A stretch of 64,000 nt of DNA from the NCBI RefSeq assembly GCF_902809855.1, contig NZ_CADDWJ010000002.1:558001-622000 (forward strand). Direction: 5' to 3'. The stretch's first letter is position 1, and the number at the start of each line of letters is the position of its first letter. This DNA is from Acinetobacter sp. Marseille-Q1618 (GTDB lineage Bacteria; Pseudomonadota; Gammaproteobacteria; Pseudomonadales; Moraxellaceae). Shown one piece after another: positions 29,640-39,159 of this stretch. A program made the translations under genes and the position numbers. The notes beneath the pieces are model-generated. The model was not told the origin of the DNA. It saw only the letters and a list, made by a program, of their open reading frames with translations, and ran no database searches.

Positions 29640-30593
29640 CTAATTTTTTATTGATAGTGTTTTATCGGCTTTGGCAGCCCAATAGCTTGCCAAAGCTGGA
29701 CCTGAAATATTGTGCCATAAACTAAAAATCGCACTTGGCACAGCCGTAACGGGTGATGCAGCAAAATGTACTGCAGCCAGTGCAACACCTAAACCAGAAT
29801 TTTGCATTCCTACTTCGATTGCAACGGCTTTACTGTCTGCATAAGGCAGTTGAAAGAAGCGACTTGCCCAAAAACCGAGCAAATATCCCAAACCATTATG
29901 TAAAATCACTACCGCTAAAATCAAAGCCCCAGATTCTAAAATCGCAGCTTTACTGCCCGCAATAATTGCTGCCACGATTGCCACAATCGCTACCACAGAA
30001 ATCAAAGGCATCACTTGGATATATTGCTCTACTTTTTGTTTTAATAATGAACGTGTAATAAGCCCTAAAATGATCGGAACTAACACCACTTGTAAAATAG
30101 ATATAAACATGGATGCAGCATCGATCTGTAACCATTGACTTGCCAATAGATAAAAGATTGCAGGTGTTAATACAGGTGCAAGCAAAGTCGATACTGAGGT
30201 ACATGCCACAGACAAAGCCGTATTGCCTTTTGCCATGTAGGTAATCACATTAGAAGCCGTACCACCTGGACAACATCCAACTAAAATCACCCCAATGGCA
30301 ATTTCAGCAGGTAACTGAAAAAGTTTACATAAGATATAAGCCAAACTCGGCATCACGATAAACTGAGCCAACACACCGATGCCGACTGCTTTGGGACTTT
30401 GTAATACCCCTTTGAAATCATTGACAGTCATGGTCATGCCCATACCAAACATGATGATGCCAAGCATCCATGTGATATAGGCTTTTAACCAAACAAAAGC
30501 GTCAGGTGCCAACATCGCAATACCTGCAAAAAGCACCACCCATAAGGCAAAAGTTTTTTGAATAAATTGGGTAAAGCGCAAAAATGCTGTCAT
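29640..30593 (-). CDS. Bile acid:sodium symporter (BASS) family transporter
   Basis: About 317 residues, ten hydrophobic segments, with family motifs [40 protein letters not shown] and [17 protein letters not shown]. The last two form the crossed helices that bind sodium. In bacteria these proteins move organic acids or pantoate-like compounds; here the substrate is unknown. ATG at 30593 has AGGGA 8 bases upstream; the earlier ATG at 30602 overlaps that site, so the shorter start is preferred. It is convergent with the TonB receptor gene. Confidence 0.9.
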   Translation of the reverse strand: MTAFLRFTQFIQKTFALWVVLFAGIAMLAPDAFVWLKAYITWMLGIIMFGMGMTMTVNDFKGVLQSPKAVGIGVLAQFIVMPSLAYILCKLFQLPAEIAIGVILVGCCPGGTASNVITYMAKGNTALSVACTSVSTLLAPVLTPAIFYLLASQWLQIDAASMFISILQVVLVPIILGLITRSLLKQKVEQYIQVMPLISVVAIVAIVAAIIAGSKAAILESGALILAVVILHNGLGYLLGFWASRFFQLPYADSKAVAIEVGMQNSGLGVALAAVHFAASPVTAVPSAIFSLWHNISGPALASYWAAKADKTLSIKN

Positions 30594-30723
30594 CAAAATC
30601 ATCCCTAATTCATGGTCTTTTCAACTGCCAAGCCAACAGATTCAATAAAAAAATATTGAACGCCGTCAGCAACAACGCATCATCGCACTTTATCGTAAAA
30701 ATGGAATTAATAATTTTTCAGTT

Positions 30724-31362
30724 TTAATCTTGTTTAGTCTGTAAAATATGTGAAGCTACTGTCCGCTTTACCCCATTCGCCAACATCTCTTGCCATGCAT
30801 GTTGCAATGAGCCATGTAAATCAATCGCTTTGGTTGCATCCGAAATTACATAAGTGTCAAAACCTAATTTTGCAGCATCTATTGCCGACCATGCCACACA
30901 AAAATCAGTTGCAATACCCACGATATAAACCGTCTCAATACCACGCTCTTTTAAATAACCTGCCAAACCTGTTGTTGTTTTACCATCTGCTTCCATAAAA
31001 GCAGAATAACTATCAATCTGAGAGTCAACACCTTTGCGGATAATCAATTGGGCAGTCGTAATATCTAAATCAGGATGAAAATCTGCATCCTGTGTGCCTT
31101 GTACACAATGACTTGGCCATAAAACTTGTGTGCCATAATCCACTTGGATGGTGTCATAGGCTTTTTTATTGACATGATTTTCAGCAAAAGAAATATGATT
31201 ATGAGGATGCCAATCTTGTGTCAAAACCACATTCTTAAACTTTAAAATAAGTTGATTAATCAAAGGAATAATTTGTTCAGCATTGGCAACAGCAAGGTTT
31301 CCACCCGTAGTGAACCCATTTTGTACATCAACCACAATCAGTACTGAATTTTTTTGCATCAT
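30724..31362 (-). CDS. pncA: Nicotinamidase
   Basis: 212 residues of the isochorismatase-like hydrolase fold. The catalytic Asp is in LIVVDVQNGF, the Lys in LIIRKGVDSQIDSYSAF and the Cys in GIATDFCVAWSAID, the PncA triad. Metal ligands lie in TQDWHPHNHISF. It converts nicotinamide to nicotinate in the NAD salvage pathway. Length is that of ordinary PncA (~210). It is monocistronic or weakly linked with the BASS gene downstream (130-base gap). Confidence 0.93.
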   Translation of the reverse strand: MMQKNSVLIVVDVQNGFTTGGNLAVANAEQIIPLINQLILKFKNVVLTQDWHPHNHISFAENHVNKKAYDTIQVDYGTQVLWPSHCVQGTQDADFHPDLDITTAQLIIRKGVDSQIDSYSAFMEADGKTTTGLAGYLKERGIETVYIVGIATDFCVAWSAIDAAKLGFDTYVISDATKAIDLHGSLQHAWQEMLANGVKRTVASHILQTKQD

Positions 31363-31673
31363 CGTTATCTTAAAAATCCTGTTTCATGCCACTTTAACAT
31401 ATCGTCAAAATGAGCGTGTATTGCAATCCCACCACATTTTTAAGCAATTTAAACCAAGCTGTAAAATAAGCTTATTCTTGAAAATGAGCATATAACATTC
31501 TGTATTTAGTGAACACCAAAGACATTGCCTATGCAAATTCATTTAAATTTTCAATAAAATAGGGCTGTGCTCAGCAAATAACTGATATTTTTAAATCCTT
31601 CCCCTTACGGAACATGTTCCTCACCTTTTTTAAAAGAGGGAAATTTTAGAAGTATATCCGACAACATTGATCA
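31363..31673. other. Intergenic region with short Acinetobacter-type palindromes
   Basis: No gene is visible. The palindrome GGAACATGTTCC stands at 31609-31620. The surrounding TCCCC...CCTTTTTTAAAAGAGGGAA resembles the C-run/A-T/G-run repeat seen again at 46080-46101. I see no promoter of note besides A/T-rich DNA upstream of pncA. Confidence 0.4.
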
Positions 31674-31703
31674 ATAAAAAAAACTCGCATGACTGCGAGT
31701 TTT
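31674..31703 (-). terminator. Terminator of the MhpT-like gene
   Basis: AAACTCGCA (31681-31689) and TGCGAGTTT (31694-31702) form a 9-bp stem around TGAC. On the minus strand it is followed by eight T residues. It lies 25 bases past the transporter stop codon. Confidence 0.9.
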
Positions 31704-31727
31704 ATTCAGATCAAAGCATCATTTTAA

Positions 31728-32945
31728 TTAAGCAGTTTGTAAACGACGAATTAAAATCAACATAAAAATTGCTGAAATCACAATGCATGGAATCGCTGCT
31801 GAAATTACCCCTGCTGCACCAAAGCCTGCTGCGAGTAACTGACCTGCTATGGTTGGCCCTAACATCGCACCAATACGCCCAACTGCCGAAGCCATACCCA
31901 CACCCGTCCCACGTACTTCAGTTGGATAGACGATACTTCCAAAAGCATATAACACGCCTTGACAACCGATCACGAAAGCACCCACCAATGCAGAAGCCAA
32001 GTACATTTGTGTGAGTGAACTTGCCATATTGAGTGCAAATAAACCGGCTAAAATACCCCCATACATTAAAATAATGACATAGGCTTTTTTCCAACGATCC
32101 GTTAACATCCCTAAAATCACTGTACCAACAGTTGCACTTACCATGAAATAAAACTGTGCCGTTGCGCCTTCTTTACGAGTGAAACCTAGTTCAGTAAATA
32201 GTGAAGGTAACCAACTCAACATGATGTAAACCACCATCAAGGTAAAGAAGTAACTCACCCAGATCAGCACCGTACGTGCTAGGTTTTGTGTATTAAATAA
32301 ATCTTTAAAGGATGCTTGTGGTTCTGTGGCAGTTGTACCTACTTTTTCTTGTGCTTTTAAATATTCCTTAGACTCTGGTAAAAATAAAACCATGATTGGA
32401 ATAACAATGATAGGCAACAAACCACCCAAATAAAAAATATTTTTCCATTCAGCACCAAAACTGGTACTTGCCACCAAAGACAAAATCGCTGCACCCACGG
32501 GCATACCACAATACATCAAACCCACTGCTCGACCACGATTTGCAGGTGAAACCGCTTCTGATGCTAAAGTGATCAAAATCGGCATTGCAGCACCTAAGCC
32601 TGCACCCGCTAAAAAGCGCACGACCAATAAACTTTGAAAGCTATTCACCCATACCGTACATAAAGTAAAAATCGCAAATACAGCCGTTGACCAGATCAGG
32701 ACTTTTTTGCGACCAATCCGATCAGCAAAACGACCACCCATTAAAGCACCGGGCAATAGTCCCAAAATGCCTGCACTAAAAAACACGCCCAACTGAGAGC
32801 TGTCTAAGCCAAAATGCTCACGAATCCCTGCTGCCGCAATCCCTGCTGCCTGAATATCTAAACCCTCAATTACTGCAATTAAAAAACAAATCAGTACCGT
32901 AACTGTCGAATGTTTTTTATCCTGTTGCCTAACCGATATATCCAT
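31728..32945 (-). CDS. mhpT: MFS aromatic acid:H+ symporter, MhpT-like
   Basis: 405 residues, 12 predicted membrane segments. The N-terminus (EGLDIQAAGIAAAGI, FFSAGILGLLPGALMGGRFA, DRIGRKKVLI) and VGLMYCGMPVGAAI match the MhpT type of aromatic-acid transporters closely from memory. These import 3-(3-hydroxyphenyl)propionate or related aromatic acids with protons. No degradation genes lie nearby, so the real substrate is open. It has its own terminator and a ~690-base non-coding region upstream shared with dapA. Confidence 0.85.
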   Translation of the reverse strand: MDISVRQQDKKHSTVTVLICFLIAVIEGLDIQAAGIAAAGIREHFGLDSSQLGVFFSAGILGLLPGALMGGRFADRIGRKKVLIWSTAVFAIFTLCTVWVNSFQSLLVVRFLAGAGLGAAMPILITLASEAVSPANRGRAVGLMYCGMPVGAAILSLVASTSFGAEWKNIFYLGGLLPIIVIPIMVLFLPESKEYLKAQEKVGTTATEPQASFKDLFNTQNLARTVLIWVSYFFTLMVVYIMLSWLPSLFTELGFTRKEGATAQFYFMVSATVGTVILGMLTDRWKKAYVIILMYGGILAGLFALNMASSLTQMYLASALVGAFVIGCQGVLYAFGSIVYPTEVRGTGVGMASAVGRIGAMLGPTIAGQLLAAGFGAAGVISAAIPCIVISAIFMLILIRRLQTA

Positions 32946-33639
32946 CTTTGAAAATCCTTGTATAGATGCTGCTGGATCATGAAGATCGCATCATCCCCTA
33001 CAAGCACAGATGCAATAACTAGCAATAAGTGTTAGAAAATGCAGTAGCAACAAACTAAAAATTTTAAATAGTCTGCTTTATTTAAAAACTTATATAGTCA
33101 TAAAAACAATAACTTGATTAAAAAACCAACTATTTCACTCAAGAATTACTGCATAATTTTTAATAGATTCTCATGTGGTAATAACCCACCTATACATAAT
33201 CTATAGCTGAAAACGATCACTCACAGTCTGCATTAGACGTAGTTATAATCTTTTTAAAAGCAGGTTTAAGTCAAAAATCATCTTATACAATCAGTATTTC
33301 ATCTTAAAATACAACCTCAATCACAACATTTACTCCTCATGTCGTTTTCAAATTGAATTTTTTAGTTTTTTATAATATGTATAAATGATAAAAAACGGCA
33401 TCATTTTAAACATGCAACAATGACAAACTCACATGTGTTGTATTTGTTGCTTTTTATAAAGTTTTTCATTGCTTTGACTAAAGCATATTGTTCTCAATCG
33501 CTGAATCAGTCATAATTTGCATAAGCATTACTCAATCTCAAAGCATGATTGTATTTTGCTCAAATCAAAATACTGCAACCATCCCGATCTTATTTTTAAA
33601 TCAGTATATGCGGGTGGACACATAGGATATTTTTTCAAA
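32946..33639. other. Divergent intergenic region between mhpT-like gene and dapA
   Basis: About 690 AT-rich bases without a convincing gene. Both promoters must lie here. An in-frame extension of dapA back to 33517 is open but has no homology-like content, so it is treated as non-coding. No lysine riboswitch-like structure was recognised. Confidence 0.5.
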
Positions 33640-34533
33640 ATGACTCAGCAAGCACAGATTCAAGGCTCAATTGTCGCAATCGTCACCCCAATGTTAGAAG
33701 ATGGCAGCGTAGATTGGAAGGGTCTCGAGAAGCTCGTTGAGTGGCACATAGAACAAGGCACTAATAGTATTGTGGCAGTTGGTACAACTGGCGAAGCCTC
33801 TACTCTTAGCATGGCAGAACACACAGAAGTAATTAAAGAAATTATCCGTGTTGCCAATAAACGTATCCCCATTATTGCCGGTACTGGTGCAAACTCAACA
33901 CACGAAGCGATTGAGCTCACCAAAGAAGCAAAACAACTCGGTGCAGATGCAGCCCTGTTAGTGACGCCTTATTATAATAAACCCACACAAGAAGGCTTAT
34001 ATCAACATTACAAAGCTGTAGCTGAAGCTGTTGATTTACCTATTATTTTGTATAATGTACCAGGTCGTACAGGTGTAGATATGCAAAATGAAACTGTGAT
34101 TCGTTTAGCGGATATTCCGCATATTGTGGCGATTAAAGACGCAACTGGTGATGTCCCTCGTGGTAAAGAACTGATTGATGGTCTACAAGGCAAAGACATG
34201 GTGGTGTATTCAGGTGATGACGCAACAGCATGTGACCTTATTGCAGTAGGTGCAAAAGGTAATATCTCTGTTACAGCCAATGTTGCACCAAAAATCATGA
34301 GCGAATTGTGTGCTGCTGCAATTGCAGGTCAGATGGACGAAGCAAAAGCAAAAGATACACAAGTTGCAAAATTAAACAATATTCTATTTTGTGAATCGAA
34401 CCCAATTCCAGTGAAATGGGCATTACATGAAATGGGATTAATTGGTACAGGTATCCGCCTACCATTAACTCCGCTTGCAGAACAATACCGCACTCCTCTG
34501 CGTGAAGAACTCAAAGCAGCGGGTGTCATTTAA
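33640..34533 (+). CDS. dapA: 4-hydroxy-tetrahydrodipicolinate synthase
   Basis: 297 residues. GSIVAIVTPM starts the TIM barrel, VGTTGEASTL binds pyruvate, YNVPGRTGVDM carries the catalytic Tyr and Arg region, and the Schiff-base Lys is in HIVAIKDATGDVPRG. It condenses pyruvate with aspartate semialdehyde, the first committed step of lysine and diaminopimelate synthesis. I chose ATG at 33640, where homologues begin. It is first in dapA-bamC-purC, the same order as in many gammaproteobacteria, with 15 bases to bamC. dapB is also in this window at 51.8 kb. Confidence 0.97.
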   Translation: MTQQAQIQGSIVAIVTPMLEDGSVDWKGLEKLVEWHIEQGTNSIVAVGTTGEASTLSMAEHTEVIKEIIRVANKRIPIIAGTGANSTHEAIELTKEAKQLGADAALLVTPYYNKPTQEGLYQHYKAVAEAVDLPIILYNVPGRTGVDMQNETVIRLADIPHIVAIKDATGDVPRGKELIDGLQGKDMVVYSGDDATACDLIAVGAKGNISVTANVAPKIMSELCAAAIAGQMDEAKAKDTQVAKLNNILFCESNPIPVKWALHEMGLIGTGIRLPLTPLAEQYRTPLREELKAAGVI

Positions 34534-34548
34534 TAAGAGCTTAGTATT

Positions 34549-35157
34549 ATGCGATTACGTTTTGGTTTAACCCTTGCCCTTTCAGCTTTGAGCTTAGCGG
34601 GTTGTAGTTCACTTGGAATCAAAAATGGTTCTTTGGATTATAAAAATACAACTGATGTAGAGCAGCTTAAATATCCTGAAGGCGCAACTGTTAGACCAGC
34701 AACGCCATTATATCCTGCTCCTGTGGTTGACCCGCTTGCGATTCAACATGCACCTAAATTTGAAAATAAGCGTGGCAACCGCTATGACGTACCTCGTCCA
34801 GAGTCTACGCAAGCAAATTCTGTTCAACAAAGTAATAATAATGCATCTGCAAGCGCAGGTCGCCCACAACTTTTAACCGATGGAAATGGCAATCCATTGC
34901 TCAAAGTTGATGGAGATTCTGCTATAATTTGGCAGTATGCATTAGCCACATTGAGTAGTTTAAATTACAACGTTGTGGGTGAAAGTAAAAATGTGACTGA
35001 GGTGACATTCAAACTTGACAATACCACCTATGTTTTAAAACTTAACTCAGTGGGTTCAAGCAATACCATTGCTTTGTTTAATGCAAACAATACTTTTGCA
35101 GACAAAGAGAAAGCTGCTGAAGTATTGACCCAGATATATCAAAACTGGCCAGCCTAG
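34549..35157 (+). CDS. bamC: Outer-membrane assembly lipoprotein BamC-like (NlpB)
   Basis: 202 residues with lipobox LAGC (Cys19). The unstructured N-terminal part after the lipid ([16 protein letters not shown], with YDVP further on) resembles the BamC segment that contacts BamD. One helix-grip-like domain follows ([19 protein letters not shown] to the C-terminus); E. coli BamC (~344 residues) has two, so this is a short form. It helps fold outer-membrane proteins as part of the BAM complex. Position between dapA and purC supports the call. Confidence 0.85.
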   Translation: MRLRFGLTLALSALSLAGCSSLGIKNGSLDYKNTTDVEQLKYPEGATVRPATPLYPAPVVDPLAIQHAPKFENKRGNRYDVPRPESTQANSVQQSNNNASASAGRPQLLTDGNGNPLLKVDGDSAIIWQYALATLSSLNYNVVGESKNVTEVTFKLDNTTYVLKLNSVGSSNTIALFNANNTFADKEKAAEVLTQIYQNWPA

Positions 35158-35194
35158 TCGTTCTAGGCAATTTTTTTTTGCAAAAGGTTCCCCC

Positions 35195-35914
35195 ATGTTA
35201 AAACAAACCTTGCTCTATACTGGTAAAGCGAAATCCGTTTATGAAACAGATAGCGCAGATCATCTAATTCTAGTTTTCCGTGATGATGCGTCGGCATTCA
35301 ACGGTGAAAAAATAGAGCAACTAGATCGTAAAGGTAAGGTGAATAACCGTTTTAACGCCTTTATCATGGAAAAATTGGCTGCAGCTGGTATTGAAACGCA
35401 TTTTGAAAAATTGCTTTCACCAACTGAAGTTTTGGTTAAAAAATTAAAAATGATCCCTGTAGAATGCGTAATACGTAACTATGCAGCGGGTTCATTATGT
35501 CGCCGTTTAGGTGTTGAAGAAGGTTTAGAGCTTGTTCCACCAACTTTTGAATTGTTCTTCAAAGATGATGGTTTAGGCGATCCAATGGTGAACGAATCTC
35601 AAGCGATTGCTTTAGGTTGGGCGACTGCTGAGCAATTGGCACAAATGAAAGAACTCACTCAAAAAGTGAATGTCGTGCTTAAAGATTTGTTTGCACAAGG
35701 CAACATGCTACTTGTTGACTTTAAACTTGAATTTGGTGTGTTCCATGACCGCATCGTACTTGGCGATGAATTCTCTCCAGACGGTTGCCGTTTATGGGAT
35801 AAAGACACCAAGAAAAAACTCGACAAAGACCGTTTCCGTCAAGGTTTAGGTGGTGTGGTTGAAGCTTATGAAGAAGTTGCTGCACGTATCGGTGTAGACC
35901 TTTCGGATATCTAA
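35195..35914 (+). CDS. purC: SAICAR synthase (phosphoribosylaminoimidazole-succinocarboxamide synthase)
   Basis: 239 residues, the normal PurC length. [12 protein letters not shown] binds [21 protein letters not shown] and [19 protein letters not shown] are family signatures, and [11 protein letters not shown] with [19 protein letters not shown] sequence forms the C-terminal catalytic part. It joins aspartate to CAIR in purine synthesis in the cytoplasm. A bidirectional terminator follows. The gene is last in the dapA operon. Confidence 0.97.
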   Translation: MLKQTLLYTGKAKSVYETDSADHLILVFRDDASAFNGEKIEQLDRKGKVNNRFNAFIMEKLAAAGIETHFEKLLSPTEVLVKKLKMIPVECVIRNYAAGSLCRRLGVEEGLELVPPTFELFFKDDGLGDPMVNESQAIALGWATAEQLAQMKELTQKVNVVLKDLFAQGNMLLVDFKLEFGVFHDRIVLGDEFSPDGCRLWDKDTKKKLDKDRFRQGLGGVVEAYEEVAARIGVDLSDI

Positions 35915-35934
35915 TTTTTAGATTCTAATTCTTC

Positions 35935-35966
35935 AAAAAAACCGAGTTTGAATGCTCGGTTTTTTA
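35935..35966 (+). terminator. Bidirectional terminator between purC and the DUF4303-like gene
   Basis: AAAAAACCGAG (35936-35946) pairs with CTCGGTTTTTT (35955-35965) around an 8-base loop. A and T runs on both sides fit termination of purC and of the convergent gene that ends at 35971. Confidence 0.9.
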
Positions 35967-35970
35967 TGTT

Positions 35971-36534
35971 TCAATTTTTGATTGTTCTGAATTTTTCCAA
36001 TAAATAATCATATAAATTTTCACGAGATTCTCGTTTAAATCGATTTGCAAATAACGGTACATATTCTTTTAAATTGATTTGTTCAAAACTAACATCTTCA
36101 AAATCTTCATCAAAAGCATCTGCATATTGAAGGATAAAAATCATTTCATCGCCTTGCTGATTTTGTAGTTTTCCTTCTTTTCTTAAATCTTGTAATACTT
36201 GCATAATTGTATTTTGGTAATGTTGTCGAAGCTCAATATACTGTTCTTCCGTATATTCCTCACCCAATTGTTCATATAATCTTTGAATTTGTTGATGGAC
36301 ATGATTATTTGGACTAGCCCCTATACTCCATTCAGAAATAAACCAAATCAGTTCTTGATCAAATTGACTAAATTCTTCGAGCGTCATCCCCACCACAAAA
36401 TAACCGCATAAATCCTCAACTAAGCCCAGCCCAATTATTTGTAAATGTTGCCCTAATATCTCTTGTTTGAGTTCTGCACAAGCGTCTTGAATATCTTGGT
36501 AAATCGTTAAATACAAATTTGTTTTTTCATTCAT
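35971..36534 (-). CDS. DUF4303-like hypothetical protein
   Basis: 187 residues, very acidic, without signal peptide or membrane segment. The beginning (YQDIQDACAELKQEI, then GLGLVEDLCGYFVVGMTLEE) has the rough shape of DUF4303 proteins, in which a helix is followed by a strand pair and a Trp-containing segment (LIWFISEWSIGAS). The match is by eye and weak. Its start overlaps the upstream phosphoesterase stop by 4 bases, so the two are translated as a pair. Related small acidic proteins often act as immunity proteins, but no toxin is adjacent. Confidence 0.65.
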   Translation of the reverse strand: MNEKTNLYLTIYQDIQDACAELKQEILGQHLQIIGLGLVEDLCGYFVVGMTLEEFSQFDQELIWFISEWSIGASPNNHVHQQIQRLYEQLGEEYTEEQYIELRQHYQNTIMQVLQDLRKEGKLQNQQGDEMIFILQYADAFDEDFEDVSFEQINLKEYVPLFANRFKRESRENLYDYLLEKFRTIKN

Positions 36535-37358
36535 TTTTGATAGTTCCTATTTTTATTGATTAAAATAAATACCTTAGTATCAACATTTAAAACCTGTGTT
36601 GCATTTTTTAAAGTAATCGCCTGTGATGTCTCCCAGTGCGAATGCCCACAAAATAATAAATTTTCACTGTATTTTTCCAATAAATTTGTAAGCTGAACTT
36701 CACCTAAAAAATTATATTCTTCAAAATATGGGGATAAATGGGTTAAAGTAATATCAGGCTTTTGTTTTAGAAATCTTTCCAATATTTTTAAATAATCAGA
36801 CTCTGAACGTCGAAAATTTTTATCTATACGTCCAATGACGCCACTTAATCCAGCGATTTTGATCCCATCTAATTGGATAATGTCGCTCTCTAAAAAATGT
36901 ATATTTTCAATCTTTTGAAGCTGATCTAAATCTTGCCCAAAATCATCATGATTCCCTGCGATTCCAATCACATGTTGAAAATGTTTCGAAAAATCCTGCC
37001 AGACTTGTATTGGATTACCACTGCTCCCTCGTTTTTCAAGATTGGCATATAAATCACCACATAAAAATGCCCATGATTTTTGAATCTTTAAATCAGGGAA
37101 ATAAATGTCATACATTGAGGGCAAAATTTCAGCTAAAACTACACCTAAAAGCTCTGAATGTTGATGTTCAAAATGACAAATTCCTTGCAAATCTGAAGTT
37201 ACAACCATTGAATCAATCGAATGAGACAAGCCTTCAACTTCGCCTTGATAAATCGGAAGCTGAAATTTTTGTGCAGTTAAAATAGCATGAGGAATAGTGA
37301 AATATTCTAAATATTCAAAAGGTTCTAGGTTGATTTGTGTAATTTTTATTTTAGACAT
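36531..37358 (-). CDS. Calcineurin-like metallophosphoesterase
   Basis: 275 residues. The five metallophosphoesterase blocks are visible: VTSDLQG (variant of D-x-H), LCGDLYA, IAGNHDDFG, LTHLSPYF and FCGHSHWE. The first block has Gln where His is usual, which may affect one metal ligand. It should hydrolyse a phosphoester in the cytoplasm; the substrate is unknown. It overlaps the DUF4303-like gene by 4 bases (ATGA). The 320 bases upstream (37359-37680) contain no gene. Confidence 0.85.
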   Translation of the reverse strand: MSKIKITQINLEPFEYLEYFTIPHAILTAQKFQLPIYQGEVEGLSHSIDSMVVTSDLQGICHFEHQHSELLGVVLAEILPSMYDIYFPDLKIQKSWAFLCGDLYANLEKRGSSGNPIQVWQDFSKHFQHVIGIAGNHDDFGQDLDQLQKIENIHFLESDIIQLDGIKIAGLSGVIGRIDKNFRRSESDYLKILERFLKQKPDITLTHLSPYFEEYNFLGEVQLTNLLEKYSENLLFCGHSHWETSQAITLKNATQVLNVDTKVFILINKNRNYQK

Positions 37359-37680
37359 TACTTATCCAAAGTTTTATTTAATCAATTGCTTAAATATCAT
37401 ATTTACTCAAAATACAAACCATCAATAAGCTAAACAAACAAATTTAAATTATAAAAACATCTTTTTTATAATTTAAATACTAGTTACTATCATCTTTTAT
37501 TCCGAACAGCACAAGAGATTAAATATTCTTTTTTGTGTATGCCGATCAAAGTTGCGATGTCTTCTAAAATATACCTACCACAAAAACCATCTTATTTTAC
37601 CGAACTTTCCATAAGTTAGAATTTTTTATAATAATTTAATGGGAAATTATCAAATTTAACTCATCAAATTCCAAAAACCA
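37359..37680. other. Intergenic region, nothing recognised
   Basis: About 320 AT-rich bases between rarA and the phosphoesterase gene, both on the minus strand. It must contain the phosphoesterase promoter and the end of the rarA transcript. No strong hairpin or gene was seen. Confidence 0.4.
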
Positions 37681-38955
37681 TCACTGTTGTTGCTGATTTT
37701 GCTGCCAACGTCTTTGTTGTAAACGCTCACCTTCGACTTCACGCTTATTACGTGCAGATTCATATAATTTTGTACCTTTTAGCTCAGGCGGCATATAGTC
37801 TTGTAACACAAAATGCTCAGGATAATTATGCGGATACAGATAATCTACGCCATAACCTTGTTCTTTCATCAGCTTGGTTGGTGCATTTCTTAAATGTAAA
37901 GGCACAGCTAAGTTTGACGTTTTTTCAGCGAGTTCAAGTGCTTTATTAATCGCTAAATAAGTACTATTACTCTTGGCACTGGTCGCTAAATAAACTGCAC
38001 ATTGCCCCAAAATAATTCGACATTCTGGCATGCCCACAGCTTGTACTGAACGAAAACATTCACCAGCAAGCAATAATGCATTTGGGTTTGAATTTCCAAT
38101 ATCTTCAGATGCAGCTATTAGCATACGACGTGCAATAAATACGGGGTCTTCACCACCTTTAAGCATACGAGCCATCCAGTACAGTGTTGCATCAGGATCA
38201 CTGCCCCGGATCGACTTAATAAAAGCCGAAACTAAATCATAATGTTGCTCACCTGATTTGTCATAACGGGCAATATTTTGCTGCGCAACTTTCACCACAA
38301 CAGCATTATTAACAAAATTTTCAACTTCAGGCTCAAAGGTACTTGCCACTAAATCGATTAAATTGAGTGCCTTACGTGCATCGCCTGCTGCAAACTGAAT
38401 CAAAGCATCATATTCTTCGATTTGAATATAACGGTCTTTTAAAAATTGATCTTGTTGAAGCGCATTTTTGATTAAAGTTTGAATCGCTTCATCGCTTAAC
38501 GCATTTAAGGTATAGACTTGGCAGCGTGACAGCAGTGCGCTATTTACCTCAAAAGAGGGATTTTCAGTCGTTGCACCAATTAAAGTAATTTTGCCTTTTT
38601 CAACTGCATTCAGTAATGCATCCTGCTGAGATTTATTAAAACGATGAATCTCATCAATAAAAACCACAGGAGTAAGTAAATCACCACTTTGTGCAATCAC
38701 ATCACGCAGCTCTTTCACTCCAGTATTTAATGCAGATAAACTGACAAAAGGTCGATCTACCGCTTGCGCCAACAACAATGCAATCGTAGTTTTCCCAACA
38801 CCTGGCGGTCCCCAAAAAATAATTGAAGGCAAGTGTCCCTGATCAATCATTTGGCGTAAAGGTGCTTGTTCTCCCAATAAATGATCTTGTCCAATAATTT
38901 CAGACAAATCACGAGGACGAAGGCGTTCAGGTAAAGGAATATGGGTGTCTGACAT
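37681..38955 (-). CDS. rarA: Replication-associated recombination protein A
   Basis: 424 residues of the AAA+ clamp-loader-like RarA/MgsA/WRNIP1 family. Visible motifs: RPRDLSEIIGQDHLLG, Walker A WGPPGVGKTT, Walker B FIDEIHRFNKSQQDALL, sensor 1 GATTENPSFEVNSALLSRC and the C-terminal MLIAASEDIGNSNPNALL region and GYGVDYLYPHNYPEHF. It acts at stalled replication forks and loads onto ssDNA ends with SSB. The C-terminal tail is Gln-rich (RLQQRRWQQNQQQQ). It is transcribed alone. Confidence 0.95.
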   Translation of the reverse strand: MSDTHIPLPERLRPRDLSEIIGQDHLLGEQAPLRQMIDQGHLPSIIFWGPPGVGKTTIALLLAQAVDRPFVSLSALNTGVKELRDVIAQSGDLLTPVVFIDEIHRFNKSQQDALLNAVEKGKITLIGATTENPSFEVNSALLSRCQVYTLNALSDEAIQTLIKNALQQDQFLKDRYIQIEEYDALIQFAAGDARKALNLIDLVASTFEPEVENFVNNAVVVKVAQQNIARYDKSGEQHYDLVSAFIKSIRGSDPDATLYWMARMLKGGEDPVFIARRMLIAASEDIGNSNPNALLLAGECFRSVQAVGMPECRIILGQCAVYLATSAKSNSTYLAINKALELAEKTSNLAVPLHLRNAPTKLMKEQGYGVDYLYPHNYPEHFVLQDYMPPELKGTKLYESARNKREVEGERLQQRRWQQNQQQQ

Positions 38956-39159
38956 AGTTGTTTTTACAAAATAAGCACTGTCTATAGTCTACTATGGATT
39001 AATAGATTGTCGATAAAATTCAAATTGGGCTACAAAAAATGATGATGGTAACTTATATGATCTTCTGTTTTAAATTATAAAATCATACATATTTTATCGG
39101 TGCATATTTTACCCAAATACAAAAAGTAGATGACTTATTTTGATTATAAATACTTTATT

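Noticed and set aside
33517..33639. N-terminal extension of DapA by 41 residues
   Set aside because: Homologues begin at the MTQQAQIQG segment, and the extra residues have no family support.
32946..33639. Lysine riboswitch upstream of dapA
   Set aside because: No recognisable conserved core or terminator/antiterminator was seen.
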